Origin: Asterias rubens | Lineage: Eukaryota > Echinodermata > Asteroidea > Forcipulatida > Asteriidae | Assembly (NCBI RefSeq): GCF_902459465.1 | Contig: NC_047081.1 | Coordinates: 9,143,883 to 9,207,882 of the forward strand | Direction of reading: 5' to 3' | Length of the DNA stretch: 64,000 nt | Part shown: positions 20,001-31,080 of the stretch, in pieces | Numbering within the stretch: the first letter of the stretch is position 1 | Layout: every line of letters starts with the position of its first letter | Made by a program: the position numbers and the translations under genes | Notes under the pieces: generated by a model | The model's input: only the letters and a program-made list of their open reading frames with translations | Databases searched by the model: none | Told to the model about the DNA's origin: nothing

Positions 20001-23000
20001 CAACCCGCATGTATTTCGCATTATCACTACTTTAATCATAATTATGCACTGGACATGAATAAAGAAAAATCAACAGAAGAACACTAGTTATTGATACATA
20101 TTGAATAGATAAGTTTTAATGCGACTTTTGAGTTGCCCATAATATTATTATTAAGAACCAAATAATGCTTCTTTATGGCATAAATTATTATCATCTTGTA
20201 GCCCCTTAGGGACCCGGCCGTCAATGTTAAAAAGAAAGAACTATAAATAGCATTAATCGACAATATTGCATTGAGGGCGCTGTTTAGTGTAATCTATTTT
20301 GCATCTCATTGTTTTGTTCTAGTTTTATTAGGTTTTCTTTGGTAAACATAAACGGTACATATAGCAGTAAACTTGCGGGTACAGCCATGTTTAAATCCTC
20401 TTTTGAGGTAGAGGAGTGGCTCGGAATAGATACTTCTTTTTGTTTTTTTTGGGGGGGGCCCGTTTTAGTAGGTTCAATATAAAGCTATTCTAAATGAATT
20501 GCCCAATTCATGAGAGGTTATTGCTTGCAGTAAAGGAGGTCTGCACACTGCATAGTCAGCCTTTATCCCTTTTCACTTTGATGTCAGCAGTAAACAGGTC
20601 GAACTGTAGCTTCGATCTTTTGTAATCTTTAATTACATGATGGCATTATTTTCAGAATGCTGGATACAGTACCCAGTCATCAATACCCTTTTGGCAACCG
20701 TCGGTGTCGGAATAACCACACCATGCCGTGAGGACACCGATCTAATGTCCTTTTTAAAGTGGAGGTATACAAGGTGGGCAGGAAGATAGGATAGTCTTCG
20801 TTTTACCCTGAACCCTTTTCTCTGAAAAGTATTTTCTGATAACATATCCAAGAGTTCTACTAATTTTCACTCAGGGTTTAATTTCACCACACCGAGTAGG
20901 CCCTAAACAGAATTTGAAGTATTTCCCAAAAACATTCGTCATCTTTGTAACTATCGTGATAGAAAATAAATTTGATTAGGCGAGGTTTGAGGTAGCACTA
21001 TGTGAAAATCTCTTTTAAATAGTGTTGGGTTCTGGAAAGAACCGGTGGTTGACAACTCAACGTTTCGATCAGTTAACCCTGAGTGTCTTCAGGAGAAGGA
21101 TGACTAATAATGAGCACAACTGATCAAAACGTTTATTTCACCTTTTATTTCTTATGCACTTTGCGTGTGACGTCACTTCTGCACCATCATAAGATAGCTA
21201 TAATTATAGCTGAATAAAGATTTCACCATAGAAGATTGAAGATTGATCATTGAAGTTGTCAACCACGAGTTTTTCTTCAGAACCAACACTACTCAAAAGA
21301 GATTTACACATGCAAATGCCTCACCTAATTACACTCGCACCATACAAAGTTTCAAAATCCCACACTGAAAATTGTTGGAATTTTTATTGAGGTATAAAAT
21401 TGAATGTACTTACATGCAGAAGTGTGTGCCAAGATGTTTCCAGTAACCACATCGTCCACCGTTCATGCAGTACAGATCCCATTTTGATCCGTTGCCAGTC
21501 TCGCATGCGGCTTGGTGAGAATCTGGAATCGTCAACTCTAAAGTTTCATTACCTGTTGATAAAAAAATAAAAAAACTTATTTAATAGATGTTAAATTTAC
21601 ATCGGGGATAAAAGAATATCACCATATTATACACCGATGTGTGTTTCGCACTGTATACTCAGTACTTACCCGAGTTCTATGAAATAAAAATCATCGTCAT
21701 ATTACTCGGATGTGATTCGATCCCAGGATACAAAACTTTTATGATGAGAATTAAGGACTTGTAGTCACAAGGTTCTTGGTTCGAATCCAGCCAAGCTAAC
21801 CGCTTACTCCCCCCATGACTAGAGTAAGTCATGTCAAAGTAACTGAATCATTACAAAACAGTTATACTAAATCAAGAACCTTTTGTTTATTAATTTGTGC
21901 AATTGATAATCATATAAAACGTTAAACCGATGTTTGTAAAAGAGAGACTGACTGTTTCAAGTTGGTGTTTTTATTTTCTTTGTGTGAGCTTCCCAAGTGC
22001 TCTTGTTGGGAAGACCATCTCAACAGACAGACACACAAACAAAAGAACAAACAAACAAATAGTACGATATTTTACCGAACAAGGAAGTATAGATATCAGG
22101 AATGATCATCTGAAATTTGATAAGCTTTTTAATAACGCAACTCAAGGAGTTAACAAACAACTTCAGATTATGGTGAAGTTTGGAAAGGCTATAGACCAAT
22201 AAACAGAAGGGGGAAAACAGGTTGTTAAAGTCTGGATAAATTACATTGTTTAGCGAATACCTCATTTGGAGGTTAATCCTTTTCAACTATTTAGAACACT
22301 GTTTCATGACACTGCGAATAACATATTATTGTGACATCTTTTGATGCCTATGGGAATGACTACAAATTAAGGTTAAATGTCGTTGAACTTTGGTGACACG
22401 AAAAGAGACTACTACACTTGTATTTATATATGTAGATCATTCATGCTAAAGTAATTACCATTGTAAGCGAAGAGCACTTAATTGTTGACGTACCCTGTTG
22501 TGTCATTGCTATTTTCAGTCCGCAAAGCAAGTAACGCCCTATCCCACTACCAGATCGATTCGGTACCTATATAGCATTATTATAGAGCAAGTACGATGAT
22601 TTTTAGTCTGCGTTAAAGGCATGCGCTGGACACGTTTGGTAATTGTCAAAAGCAGTTTTATCACTAGGTGTATTCCCAGCGTATGCATACAAATTAATAA
22701 CAAACCTGTGGGCATTTGGGCTTAATTATTCATTGGAGTTACAATAAAAGGCTTTTTTTATTATCTAAGTGAGAATATCTTTCTCAAAAACTACGTTATT
22801 TCAGAGGGAGCCGTTTCTAACAATATTTTATACTCCATCGTGCGTGTGTTTGTGCTAACAATTTGGTTGAGTAATTACCAATAATAGCGTCCAGTGCCTT
22901 TAAGCATAGATGCTTTAAGTTAATTGTATCAACTCATACCAGGTACTGAAACGACCAATCAATGACGTCATTCTCGTCACAACTATAGACCACCTACACT

Positions 23001-26000
23001 GGATAAAATAGTTTGCCGGTTCATCAAAGGTTTCTTTCAAGGCAACAAACGGAAATGAGGTTTTTTTTTAAAGAAGTTGGTAGTCACACTTTAAAAATCG
23101 CATGCATAATAGTTAGTTGCATTTCGTATTCAGTGGCTATACACACCGGTGAGCCGTCGCGATAAGAGAGCGAAAATAGAGATACTGTATATACCTTTTC
23201 AAGGCAATACGCATTAAAGGCTTGTTCATTGACAAAAAGAAACCCTTTTCAATTTTACGATCAACTTGTATCGTAACTCTTGGCGCGGAGCAAGCTCAAT
23301 ATAGAATGGGTCACTGCGTCCAAATGGTTTCGGTTCATCACAAAGGCTTTACTATATCAACACAATAATTGGCACTCCACGTAGGGGAGAAAAAAAGATA
23401 AATATCAGAGGCTGAGGTAACAGCAAATGGAATGCAGTTTGAATTATACTGATAGCTTGGTGATGCAGAAATACATGTATTTTTAGGGACGTTGTCATCT
23501 GAAAAATTGTCGTAAATGTTTCTTGAGAACGTCCTTCGTGATCTATGCAATGAACAATGGTGATTGAAATTGAAATGTGTTTTTTTTTTATCAAAATTTT
23601 TCAGTAATTTGTTAATTAAGAACTGTGGGATTTGTGGTGCAGAAGTGCACGTATTTTTAGGAAATGTTGCTTGTAAACTTCTTTCGTGGTCCAGGCAGTG
23701 AGCAATGGTGGTTAATTAAGAAAACAGTTATTATCAAAATTTAAATAAATTGTCATCAAGAACTGATAACATAAAATGGGCTTTGCATCACATGTATTTG
23801 CAGGAGCCTGGTCAACTGAAGTTGTTGTAAATGTTGCTTGCAAACTTCTGTCGTGCTTTATGCAATGGGCAATGGTTATTGCAACTTCATTTTTAGAAAA
23901 CTGTTTTTATCGAAAATTGTAATAAATTGTCATTAAGGAATTGATATAACGTTTCAACATGTGGCTCGCAACTTCTTTCGTGATCCATGCAATGTACTAA
24001 TGTAGTGTATGGGCAAAGGTGGTTAAAATGTCAATAATAATTTGTCATTAAGTAATATTGATAACGATTTTACAGGTAGCCATCGCTGAGCAACTGATGA
24101 ACTGATAAACAATTTTTTTGCTTCCAGTTGTTCTAAATTCACAGGGCGTACCCATTATTGCCCCGTTTCCTCATAATCAATAACTTGGGCGTTGTATTTC
24201 GACGGTCTTTGTCAGTTTACAAGGATTTCTGATTATTTTGGGGATTTCCAAAAAAAAAAAACACCACGAATTTAAGTGTTAAAAATTTCAACGAGAGGAA
24301 ATACATTTTATGGAAGAATCTATACAATAATAGCACAATGCTACCTTTGGATTGATGTTTTATATGGCTGATATTATGATGTGATCCTTGACTGGGTGCT
24401 TCATTAATAAAATGACACATTAACCAATAAATAATATATTCAAACTATGATAATTATCAAGATTATTTGTTGGGATAGGTTATAAGCGGGTGACACACAA
24501 TGGAATGAAATACTATTTTGTTATAGCATTGTATAACTAGAACTGAACAGCTCGTCGTTATACTAAAATATTTTTATAAATTCGTCTGACAACACGGGCA
24601 ATAAAACCAGTCACACTGTAGTCGTTTTGCGAGCAAACCAGAAAAAAAATACAACCAGACTTGCAACAAGTGTTGCATTAACTCGTCTGAAATTGGCACT
24701 GGACACTTTTGGTATTAATTTGTCAACGACCCGTATTCTCATTGGTGTATCTCAATATTATGCACAAAATAACAAACCTATGCAAATTTCGACTCAATAG
24801 GTCATCGCACTTGCAAGAGAATAATGAAAGAAAGCACACACACGCAGTGCACATTATTTTGTGTGCTTTCAGAGGCCTCATATTAAAAGGCTTCAGGCCC
24901 GGAGTCTTGTAATAATTATTTGACGAAGAAATTAACTCTTAAAGAAAAAAAAACTACGTTACTCCAAAGGGAGCCGTTTCTCACAATGTTTCAAACTCAC
25001 AATGTTTCATGTTTCAAACAGCTCTCAAATGCTCAATACCAAGTAAGTTTTTAAACTAACAAATATTTTGAGTTACATTATCAACAGTTCCCAGTGCCTT
25101 TAAAGTGAAACATGAATTATTATTGCTTACTGTTTCTATCCAGCAATCCTTCAATATCGATAATCAGCCAAGACATGTTGAAATCTTGTAAAGATGACTT
25201 GAGAATGAAGCTCCTATTCCCACACGTGTGTCAGATGCCGATTGATGTTGCAAGATTCTCAGGAGATGTTGCAATGATGAGTACGTGTCTCGCCCTTCGT
25301 CTAGAGTGATGACCAATGTTTTCTAGTTAAGAACACAAACTAATTCCTTCTTTCAAATCGAATATCGTAGCAGTCCGTTTCTTGTGGAAGAAAAAACAGT
25401 ATCTGATTCTGCTGCATGTGGTGCATATAGGATGGTATACAATGTACATGTATTATTAGCTGTTTCTCGATGCGATGTTCCACTTTGGACGACACGTGCG
25501 CTTGTGTAGTAACCACTTCACACATACCCTTCTATATATAGTTGTCAGTGTAGTCTCCGCACCAGCCGCACATCAGACAGCTATTATCCACAAACCATAG
25601 AGACACGCCCACCTTGCTAAGCAACACCGAACAAGGACATTAAAACCGGAAGCGGAACGTCTGAGGATCCACCGGAACTATGAAACCTGGTACCCAGCCG
25701 TTTTCTTTTGGGTGGGGGGTTCTTGTTTGAGCGAAACTCTTCTGGTAGAATTCGTCCGGGTTCATCGGTGGGCTAATGATTGGTACTTGAATACCAGAGA
25801 CTTCTGTATAAAATCATGTAGGACTCTACAACAACAGTTCGCTAGGTCAGTGAATTTATTGTGCACAAAAGAGCTGGTCAAACTCCAAACACTTGAATCA
25901 ATAGATGGCAGTGGACGTCCTCATAAAAAAAACAGAGTTGTAAATATTTCTGGTGTCACGGAATCAGCATGAAGGTTGTTGAAAACCAACATTGGAAACC

Positions 26001-29000
26001 ACTTTGGTCGGGCCATTGGTGTATACGTGTTCAACCATTCGTCATTGATTGAGCATTATTCATATACATACCATAATATGAAATGTTATCTTAATACTTT
26101 GAACGCATCTCTATTGATATAACTCATTTCAATCAATCTATAGTCCAATTTGTCATTCAAGAAGAGTCCGACGAAAACGGAATTTGATATTTGTTTTCCT
26201 TAAAATGATATCCCCTAATTCAAGTTGGTAAAATCGTTTGCGTTCCCCAACAAATTAAGATATCTATTAAAACATGTCTATTTATAATCACAGTCGTCAT
26301 CCTCACGTGTCGCAGATAAATAAATTGACTTGAAAAGGTAACATTGTATCCTTTGGGCAAACAATAGACATTGCTTGGAATGTTTGAGGACCCCCGTACA
26401 CACAGGTTAATGCCGCCATGGGCAGGGCGGTCTGGGATTTCCCGGCGTTTTTGTTTTTTTGTTAAACGCCCCCACAACCATCATCTTTTTGGCGCCGTTT
26501 TATGGGTAATTTTTACCCGCAATTATTGGGAGGCCTACTTCGTTATATTACTTTCGATTGAACCGAAATAATGACATTCTTTCTCATTTCCTTTTCCTTT
26601 TTGTGTCTTCGTTTTATGAATGCATGTTGAAGTGATGTGGTAATCAAATCATTCAAAAAAATATATGGAAAATAAACACTGTAAGGGTTTCATTTTCGGT
26701 TTAAAAAAAATCTTATAGTTACAAATTCTCGGTACGGCTTTGGCCCTCTATTGGGCTGGCTCGAGTAATGTGACCCCCCCTGACGCATTGGGGGGCAGTC
26801 TACAGAAGTGAATTATTTTTAGACATTGTACCCTTTCAGGACCAAAATGACGAAATTTCCCACGAAGTGGTCTGTACCGCCACAGCAAGTCTGGTCCCGT
26901 TCGCTCTTGGTGTAGTAATGGTATTGGCTATAAACGGTTGTCAATGTAAACAAAATGCCATGCACTCAGTGGTAGAGTATGCACACTGTGCCTTGCTATT
27001 CTTCAAAACTGGCGTATAATGATGACAGCACAGAAATATTGGGTTTAGGGAGACTAAACTGTACCCCTTGCAGTTGACAGTGTAGATGAATTATGATTAG
27101 GTGTACAGGGATTTGATCCGGAATGGGTTAGGTTAATAAAGCCGTTATATAAACAGTTCATTTTTAAAGGCAAAGTTTACCTTTGGTTTTTGGAAGCGTT
27201 CGTGTGTTGTAACCCTAGAGTACAGTAAAACTAACCCCAGTTCAAGTTTCATTTTCAAAAGCATGGTAGCAGTTTTGGGGATATTGCCAAAAATCTGGAG
27301 TGGCTATAAGTCCACGCAAACTAACAACTGTGGAATTTCGATCCGCCCTTCAGTCGGAGTCAAATAATATCAAAAAGCGGAACACGTTGAGCACATCAGT
27401 TCAAAAGGTTATTTTGCGTGACTTGTATCTTTCCAATCATGTTTTTTTTATTTTTTACAAACGCTTTTTACTGAGCCAAAAGTGCCAAATCCTGGGGAAA
27501 GGTGCCCCTTTAACGATAAATAAATGAAGTCACACATAGTTTTACCACAATAAACGGAAGAAGTCATTGTCGTAAGTAACATTCGGCTTTCCTTGGTTTT
27601 TTTTAAGAGCAGCTAAGTGTATTGATTGAATGATTGCTATAATCACTCTCTATTATCAGTGTGTTTACTTTAACTCTTACTAGCGAGCTTCCCATTGCTT
27701 GCACATAAGATTATCATCGCATGTTATTTCATCATTTTAGAAAGTTGTGGAAGTTATGACTAGTCACATTTTTTTCCCCCTCTGTTTGAACTGTACGCGA
27801 ACATAGCATTGCGTCACTCTGTCATCATCACATATCCAGCACCCCAGCAACTAAGTAAGGCCAGGTGAAAAAAATATCAGTTAACCGTCCGGGTTTTTCC
27901 AAAAAGAGGAGGATGGAACCCTTTTTTTTTTAGGTTTGAATTTGAAATCAAACTGGCCACCAATTCTTCAGTTTAAAGTCACTTTTTACTTTATGTCTAG
28001 TTACAAGTTCTTAAAAGATTAGTAAGTTAAACGAGAAATGCACGGACAATTTTTTTTGTGGAACAAAAAAGGGGGGAAAAGAAAAAAATATGGCCTCAAA
28101 AAAGGATGAGGCCGGGAACGATTAACTGTTATTTTTATTTATTTGGCCTTACCTCATCTTCAAAGAATTCATCCTGATTGATTAGCCTATGTCTAGGGTG
28201 TCTGATGTTCTGACAGACTGGGTGGATTATCACAGGCATGGGGATTATGAATTTATTGCGCTGGATCAGGAAACTTAGTCGTGAAGCTAATTTACTTTAA
28301 TTTTTCCGGTCGGTTATGGCCAGGTCGGGGTTAGGGTTATGGTTAGGGGGCACTGTCTACCTACTGCACCTTTCTACAGTCGGTGACGCTAAATTTATTT
28401 TACATTATCGGTAAGCAAGTGTCAAGGATATGTGGTAACACCATGTAATAATAATCCGAGTTTGTTACCGCAAATCTTTAGTATCGTATTTCCAAAATGC
28501 TAAGTTTCAAATCCTACTGATAAGCAAGCGTATAAAATTGCGAAATGGTTGGCTTTTAAAATTATTTTCTTGGTAAAGGCACTGGGCACTATTGGTAATT
28601 ACCCCAAAGAAGTTTTTAGCATACAAACTTACTTGGTTAAACGAGCAATGGAGAGCTGTTGATAGTATAACACCTTGTAAGAAACGGCTCCCTCGTGTTT
28701 TTTGAGAAAGAAGTATTTTCTCCCTCAAATAATAAAAGACTCCAGGCCTGAAGCCCTTTATTAGGCATCTGAAAACAGACAATTATTACGGGTGCAACAA
28801 GTGTGTTTTCTTCCAACTTCATTATGACCAGTTGAGCCCAAATTTTCACAGAATTGTTATTTCATAATTGGGATACACCAAAGTGAGAATACTGGTCTTT
28901 GACAATTTTTATCACAAAAGGTGTCAGATGCCTTTAATCAAGTTACAAAAGATTTTTTTTTTTAACAGCCAAAAAACGTTCATCACACTTGTGGTAGGTC

Positions 29001-31080
29001 AAATAGATTTACCAAACATAGAAAGCACCGGTTATACGTATTTTCGCTGATCTATAGCTAACCACAAACGACATATGTTAAATTATGAATGTCGTCATAG
29101 TATGACGTAGCAGTCGATGATTTACAAGTAAGCGACCTTGATCGTGGTGAATTGAATTGTGTTATAATCAAAGTGTTTTTAAGCGGACATCGATTTATCT
29201 TTTAGTACGTATTGTCTAATTGAAACAACACATCCACACGCAGCTTTGATTACGTCTTATCAAGGAGGTAGAAACTCCAAAAAGGTGTTGCTGTACTTGG
29301 GGACTGACCGGCTCAGGAAATGCGCCATCTATCGGCTTAACTCGTCCATGCATTGCCAGTTTATGCTGTTCAGTTTTTGACACTCAGTTTTGCAAAATTG
29401 ATTTTTTTTTTATCGGTAAACTGGTATCGCCACACGACAGAGTGCATGACCTTCGCGTGTAAGACCACACTCTCGCAAAATAGGGCGACGTACGCACAAT
29501 AATGAGTTATCATGTTTTTAGTCTTTCAAATCAATATTTGGTTTTAGATACACGACTTTTTATTTAAGAACAGACGATAAGCACGTGGCACCACGTGGTC
29601 TTATTTTCATTTTACGTTTCCTCAATGTTGACGGTGTAGCCATAACAGAAATGAATTTGAAAGAGATAGGCTCGGGGGCAAAACAATAGTTGAAAAGTGT
29701 GTCTGTATAATGAAAACAAGGTTTTTTTTTTTGAGGGGAGAGTTCGCTGTGCGCCCTCTGTTGTTTGAAAGCGGCTGATACTCTGAGGAAAGTAACTTTA
29801 CTAACTTGCGGGTACAAACATGCACAGCTTCAAACACAATTCTGAGGTTGAGGACAAGGTTTGCGGTAACACCATGCATGTAATGACTATCTCTAAAATG
29901 AGTAGGGGTGGGGGGGGGGGTCCGAAAGGAACCGTTGAGTTTTTAGAAAGAAGTTTTCCAAACATGTTGAGACTAGTAGTGCTACGTCACACAGGGTGCT
30001 CTATGGTAGTGAACTTTCAATTGAAATCCTCAGAGGATGCGCAACCATCCGTACAGGTGAAAGTCACTCTTGCGTGACGTAGGCCTACTATTTTGTTCAC
30101 AACAAACAGTCGTTCACGTGTGATTTTGTTTTCCATGTGTTGTGAAATACCGAATTTTGCAATAACCCGCTCAGCCCAGAAAAATTACAGGGGAAATTAT
30201 GATTTAAAGGGGGGGGGGGCCTTACAATGGTTTGCGCTAACCTTGTTTTGTATGCAAAATAATTCAATACAAGCCACATGAGAGTTTCAGTTGAGTACAG
30301 TGCATAATATTTTACTTGCTGCGAAACAGCAGCAAGCTATACAGTATTTTCACAGGAATCCATATAAACGTTAATTGGCGAGATGAACTGCATGCATCTC
30401 TGGCCGCAGCAATAATTACGTTTTCATTTACCTTTAAGACAAGTTAATGCGAAGTGTTAAAGTGGGAAGTCTTGTTTGTAAAATGTGATCTTACCATCTT
30501 CACTCTTTGCCTCTTTGACGACTTGTCGAACCTTTCTCAAGTTATCTTTGGATTGGGGCACGGCGTCTTTGACGATCTCAAACCTCACTCCTTCGTCATC
30601 CAGAGGGCGTAAGAAGAAGATGTATCGGTCGAACATACCAACTCCGTCCAAGCATTGCGTCGCAGCCTGAGACGTCGACTGCATCATCATGGTGGATGTC
30701 GACGACTCATTGCTCGACAACAGTGAAATGTTCATAGGTGATGTTGTCGTGTTCAGAGATGTTGTCACAGTCGCATTGCTTGTCTCGATTGTCATTGTCG
30801 TCCCAGCGGTGGTCGATTGTTCCTCTTCTAAGATGACCAGATCTAGCTCATTCTGAGCCACCGATTCATTACTTCCTTTAAGAATCTTACCGACTCTAAT
30901 CTTGATACTACTGCCCGTGTGACTCCTTGAAGTGACTATGCCTTTTATAACCAACGGTACATCCCTAGTCCTCTGCTCGACTGTACTGCCGTCATTCACA
31001 ACGCAGCTCGTCAGTACACACGTAAACGCGATGCAAAGAAGCACCCCAACTTCTATACCCCTTTTCAAGGACGCTGCCAT
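16838..31080 (-). CDS. Neuregulin-like EGF-family (ErbB ligand) precursor
   Basis: Six exons join in frame on the minus strand: 31080-30495 (phase 1 end), 21552-21414 (phase 2), 19919-19858 (phase 2), 19193-19091 (phase 2), 18503-18368 (phase 0) and 17005-16838 (TAG at 16840-16838), giving 397 residues. Exon 1 holds the signal peptide and a domain with VIKGIV, IKIRVGKILKG and RYIFFLRPLDDE, which resembles the N-terminal region of vertebrate neuregulin-2; a Ser/Thr/Asn-rich, glycosylation-prone insert interrupts it. An EGF domain, a transmembrane helix and a short basic then Ser-rich cytoplasmic tail ending SSMV follow. Neuregulins are membrane-anchored growth factors released by shedding that activate ErbB receptors. 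The intron between EGF Cys4 and Cys5 is a known mark of ErbB ligands. No Ig exon was found in the 9 kb first intron, and the tail is much shorter than in vertebrates. The EGF-ligand class is firm; the neuregulin subclass is likely. Confidence 0.75.
17006..18367 (-). other. Intron 5 of the neuregulin-like gene
   Basis: No coding signal. It contains a T-rich stretch near 17410-17450 and a diverged family D-like piece at 18152-18316 (GGGCCATGTATTCG to GAAAATGGGCCCC). Confidence 0.6.
18368..18503 (-). CDS. Exon 5: basic juxtamembrane cytoplasmic region
   Basis: The acceptor AG is at 18505-18504 and the donor GT at 18367-18366. It encodes NSIWRRRIKEVEKRAKYLSS then a Ser/Gly-rich stretch ending GYKHNS. 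Basic residues directly after the membrane are typical of neuregulin tails. The CDS frame joins exon 6 in phase 0. Confidence 0.75.
18664..18884. repeat. Two tandem units of about 130 bp in intron 4
   Basis: Units 18664-18770 and 18795-18884 share GACGCCATTTTCGG, AATGGGCAGAC and GGCACCCTGTAT.CGCCCATG followed by GTTTTGGG, head to tail, diverged at many sites. Confidence 0.72.
19091..19193 (-). CDS. Exon 4: transmembrane segment
   Basis: The acceptor AG is at 19195-19194 and the donor GT at 19090-19089. It encodes DQPIDLNTTT and then a hydrophobic run of about 23 residues (LGIAAILAILLLVVIICGIA) closing with YIRNK, a stop-transfer basic end. Topology is type I. Confidence 0.82.
19230..19400 (-). 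repeat. Partial family B-like piece in intron 3
   Basis: ATAAAACTTACACGGTCTAA, GATGGTAGTAGAAAACATCC and TTATTGAGAAACAAAT resemble the half-palindrome of family B. Old and incomplete. Confidence 0.4.
19858..19919 (-). CDS. Exon 3: end of EGF domain and juxtamembrane stalk
   Basis: A 62 bp exon with acceptor AG at 19921-19920 and donor GT at 19857-19856. It completes the EGF domain with Cys5 and Cys6 in ICRFPYSGARC and continues as GVVDPATRTG. The Gly-x-Arg-Cys ending is what ErbB ligands need for receptor contact. The stalk is the likely shedding region. Confidence 0.82.
20976..21330. repeat. Element with long inverted ends containing GGTTCTG-GAACC words (family J)
   Basis: The left TTAGGCGAGGTTTGAGG, AATCTCTTTTAAATAGTGTT and GTGGTTGACAACTCAACG are mirrored at the right by CAACTTC, GTTGTCAACCAC, AACACTACTCAAAAGAGATT and CCTCACCTAA. 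About 90 bp of terminal repeats with many mismatches. Confidence 0.65.
21414..21552 (-). CDS. Exon 2: first part of EGF domain
   Basis: The acceptor AG is at 21554-21553 and the donor GT at 21413-21412. The exon encodes a short stalk (NETLELTIPDSHQAA) and then EGF cysteines 1 to 4: ACETG, LYCMNGG, RCGYW and HFC. It ends in phase 2, in the single residue between Cys4 and Cys5. Confidence 0.82.
21635..21735 (-). mobile_element. Fragment of tRNA-derived SINE (see 56930-57056)
   Basis: CTGTATACTCAGTACTTACC, CGAGTTCTATGAA, ATTACTCGG and a decayed B box GATTCGATCCC match the SINE at 56930-57056, reverse strand. Confidence 0.55.
21922..22025 (+). repeat. 115 bp repeat (family E)
   Basis: CGTTAAACCGATGTTTGTAA, GAGAGACTGACTGTTTC and GTGTGAGCTTCCCAAGT mark a diverged single unit in intron 1 of the neuregulin-like gene. 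Confidence 0.55.
22617..22899 (+). repeat. TTAA-flanked element (family A), internally deleted
   Basis: TTAA at 22613-22616 and 22900-22903, about 283 bp. The end words are AGGCATGCGCTGGACACG and GTCCAGTGCCT; the central part is missing. Confidence 0.72.
23440..24090. repeat. Degenerate tandem array, unit about 120-170 bp
   Basis: Four units are recognisable from CTTCTTTCGTG.TCCATGCAATG and nearby GCAATGG, at about 23527, 23679, 23847 and 23970, each followed by TTATCAAAATT-like and TTGTCATTAAG-like words. Confidence 0.65.
24695..25099 (+). repeat. TTAA-flanked element (family A), diverged copy
   Basis: Left end GGCACTGGACACTTTTGG; right TTAA at 25100-25103. It contains a local duplication of TCACAATGTTTCA near 24980-25010. 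Confidence 0.7.
28577..28933 (-). repeat. TTAA-flanked element (family A), reverse copy
   Basis: Ends AGGCACTGGGCACTATTGG and GTGTCAGATGCCT; right TTAA at 28934-28937. Of the subtype with CTCCAGGCCTGAAGCC in the centre instead of the ACCTC hairpin. Confidence 0.75.
30495..31080 (-). CDS. Exon 1: signal peptide plus neuregulin-type N-terminal domain
   Basis: The ATG is at 31080-31078 and the donor GT at 30494-30493 (AAGATG|GTAAGA); 586 bp ending in phase 1. Residues 1 to about 26 form a signal peptide (core VGVLLCIAFTCVLT). The folded part has two blocks, one ending KILKGSNES and one starting CLDGVGMFDRYIFFLRP. Between them lie about 60 residues with N-linked sequons (NATV, NTTT, NISL, NESS) and runs of Ser and Thr, which suggests a glycosylated loop. 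Reading on past the donor gives a further short open stretch to a stop at 30457, so intron retention would yield a secreted product without EGF. Confidence 0.75.

Larger units (their letters stand above)
21553..30494 (-). other. Intron 1 of the neuregulin-like gene (9 kb)
   Basis: I looked on the minus strand for an Ig-domain exon (Cys, Trp, D-x-G-x-Y-x-C), as in vertebrate neuregulins, and found none. Besides the repeats listed separately, it holds scattered AT-rich DNA, a telomere-like GGTTAGGGTTATGG at 28328-28346, and a G run near 29908. Confidence 0.6.

Noticed and set aside
25595..25640. X-box-like CCTTGCTAAGCAAC with nearby GC-rich DNA, a possible alternative promoter inside the neuregulin-like intron.
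   Set aside because: A single imperfect motif without an exon or start nearby is not enough.
26220..26477. Minus-strand frame tested as a possible Ig exon of the neuregulin-like gene.
   Set aside because: It lacks the Cys-Trp-(D-x-G-x-Y-x-C) pattern and has no matching phase 1 splice sites.
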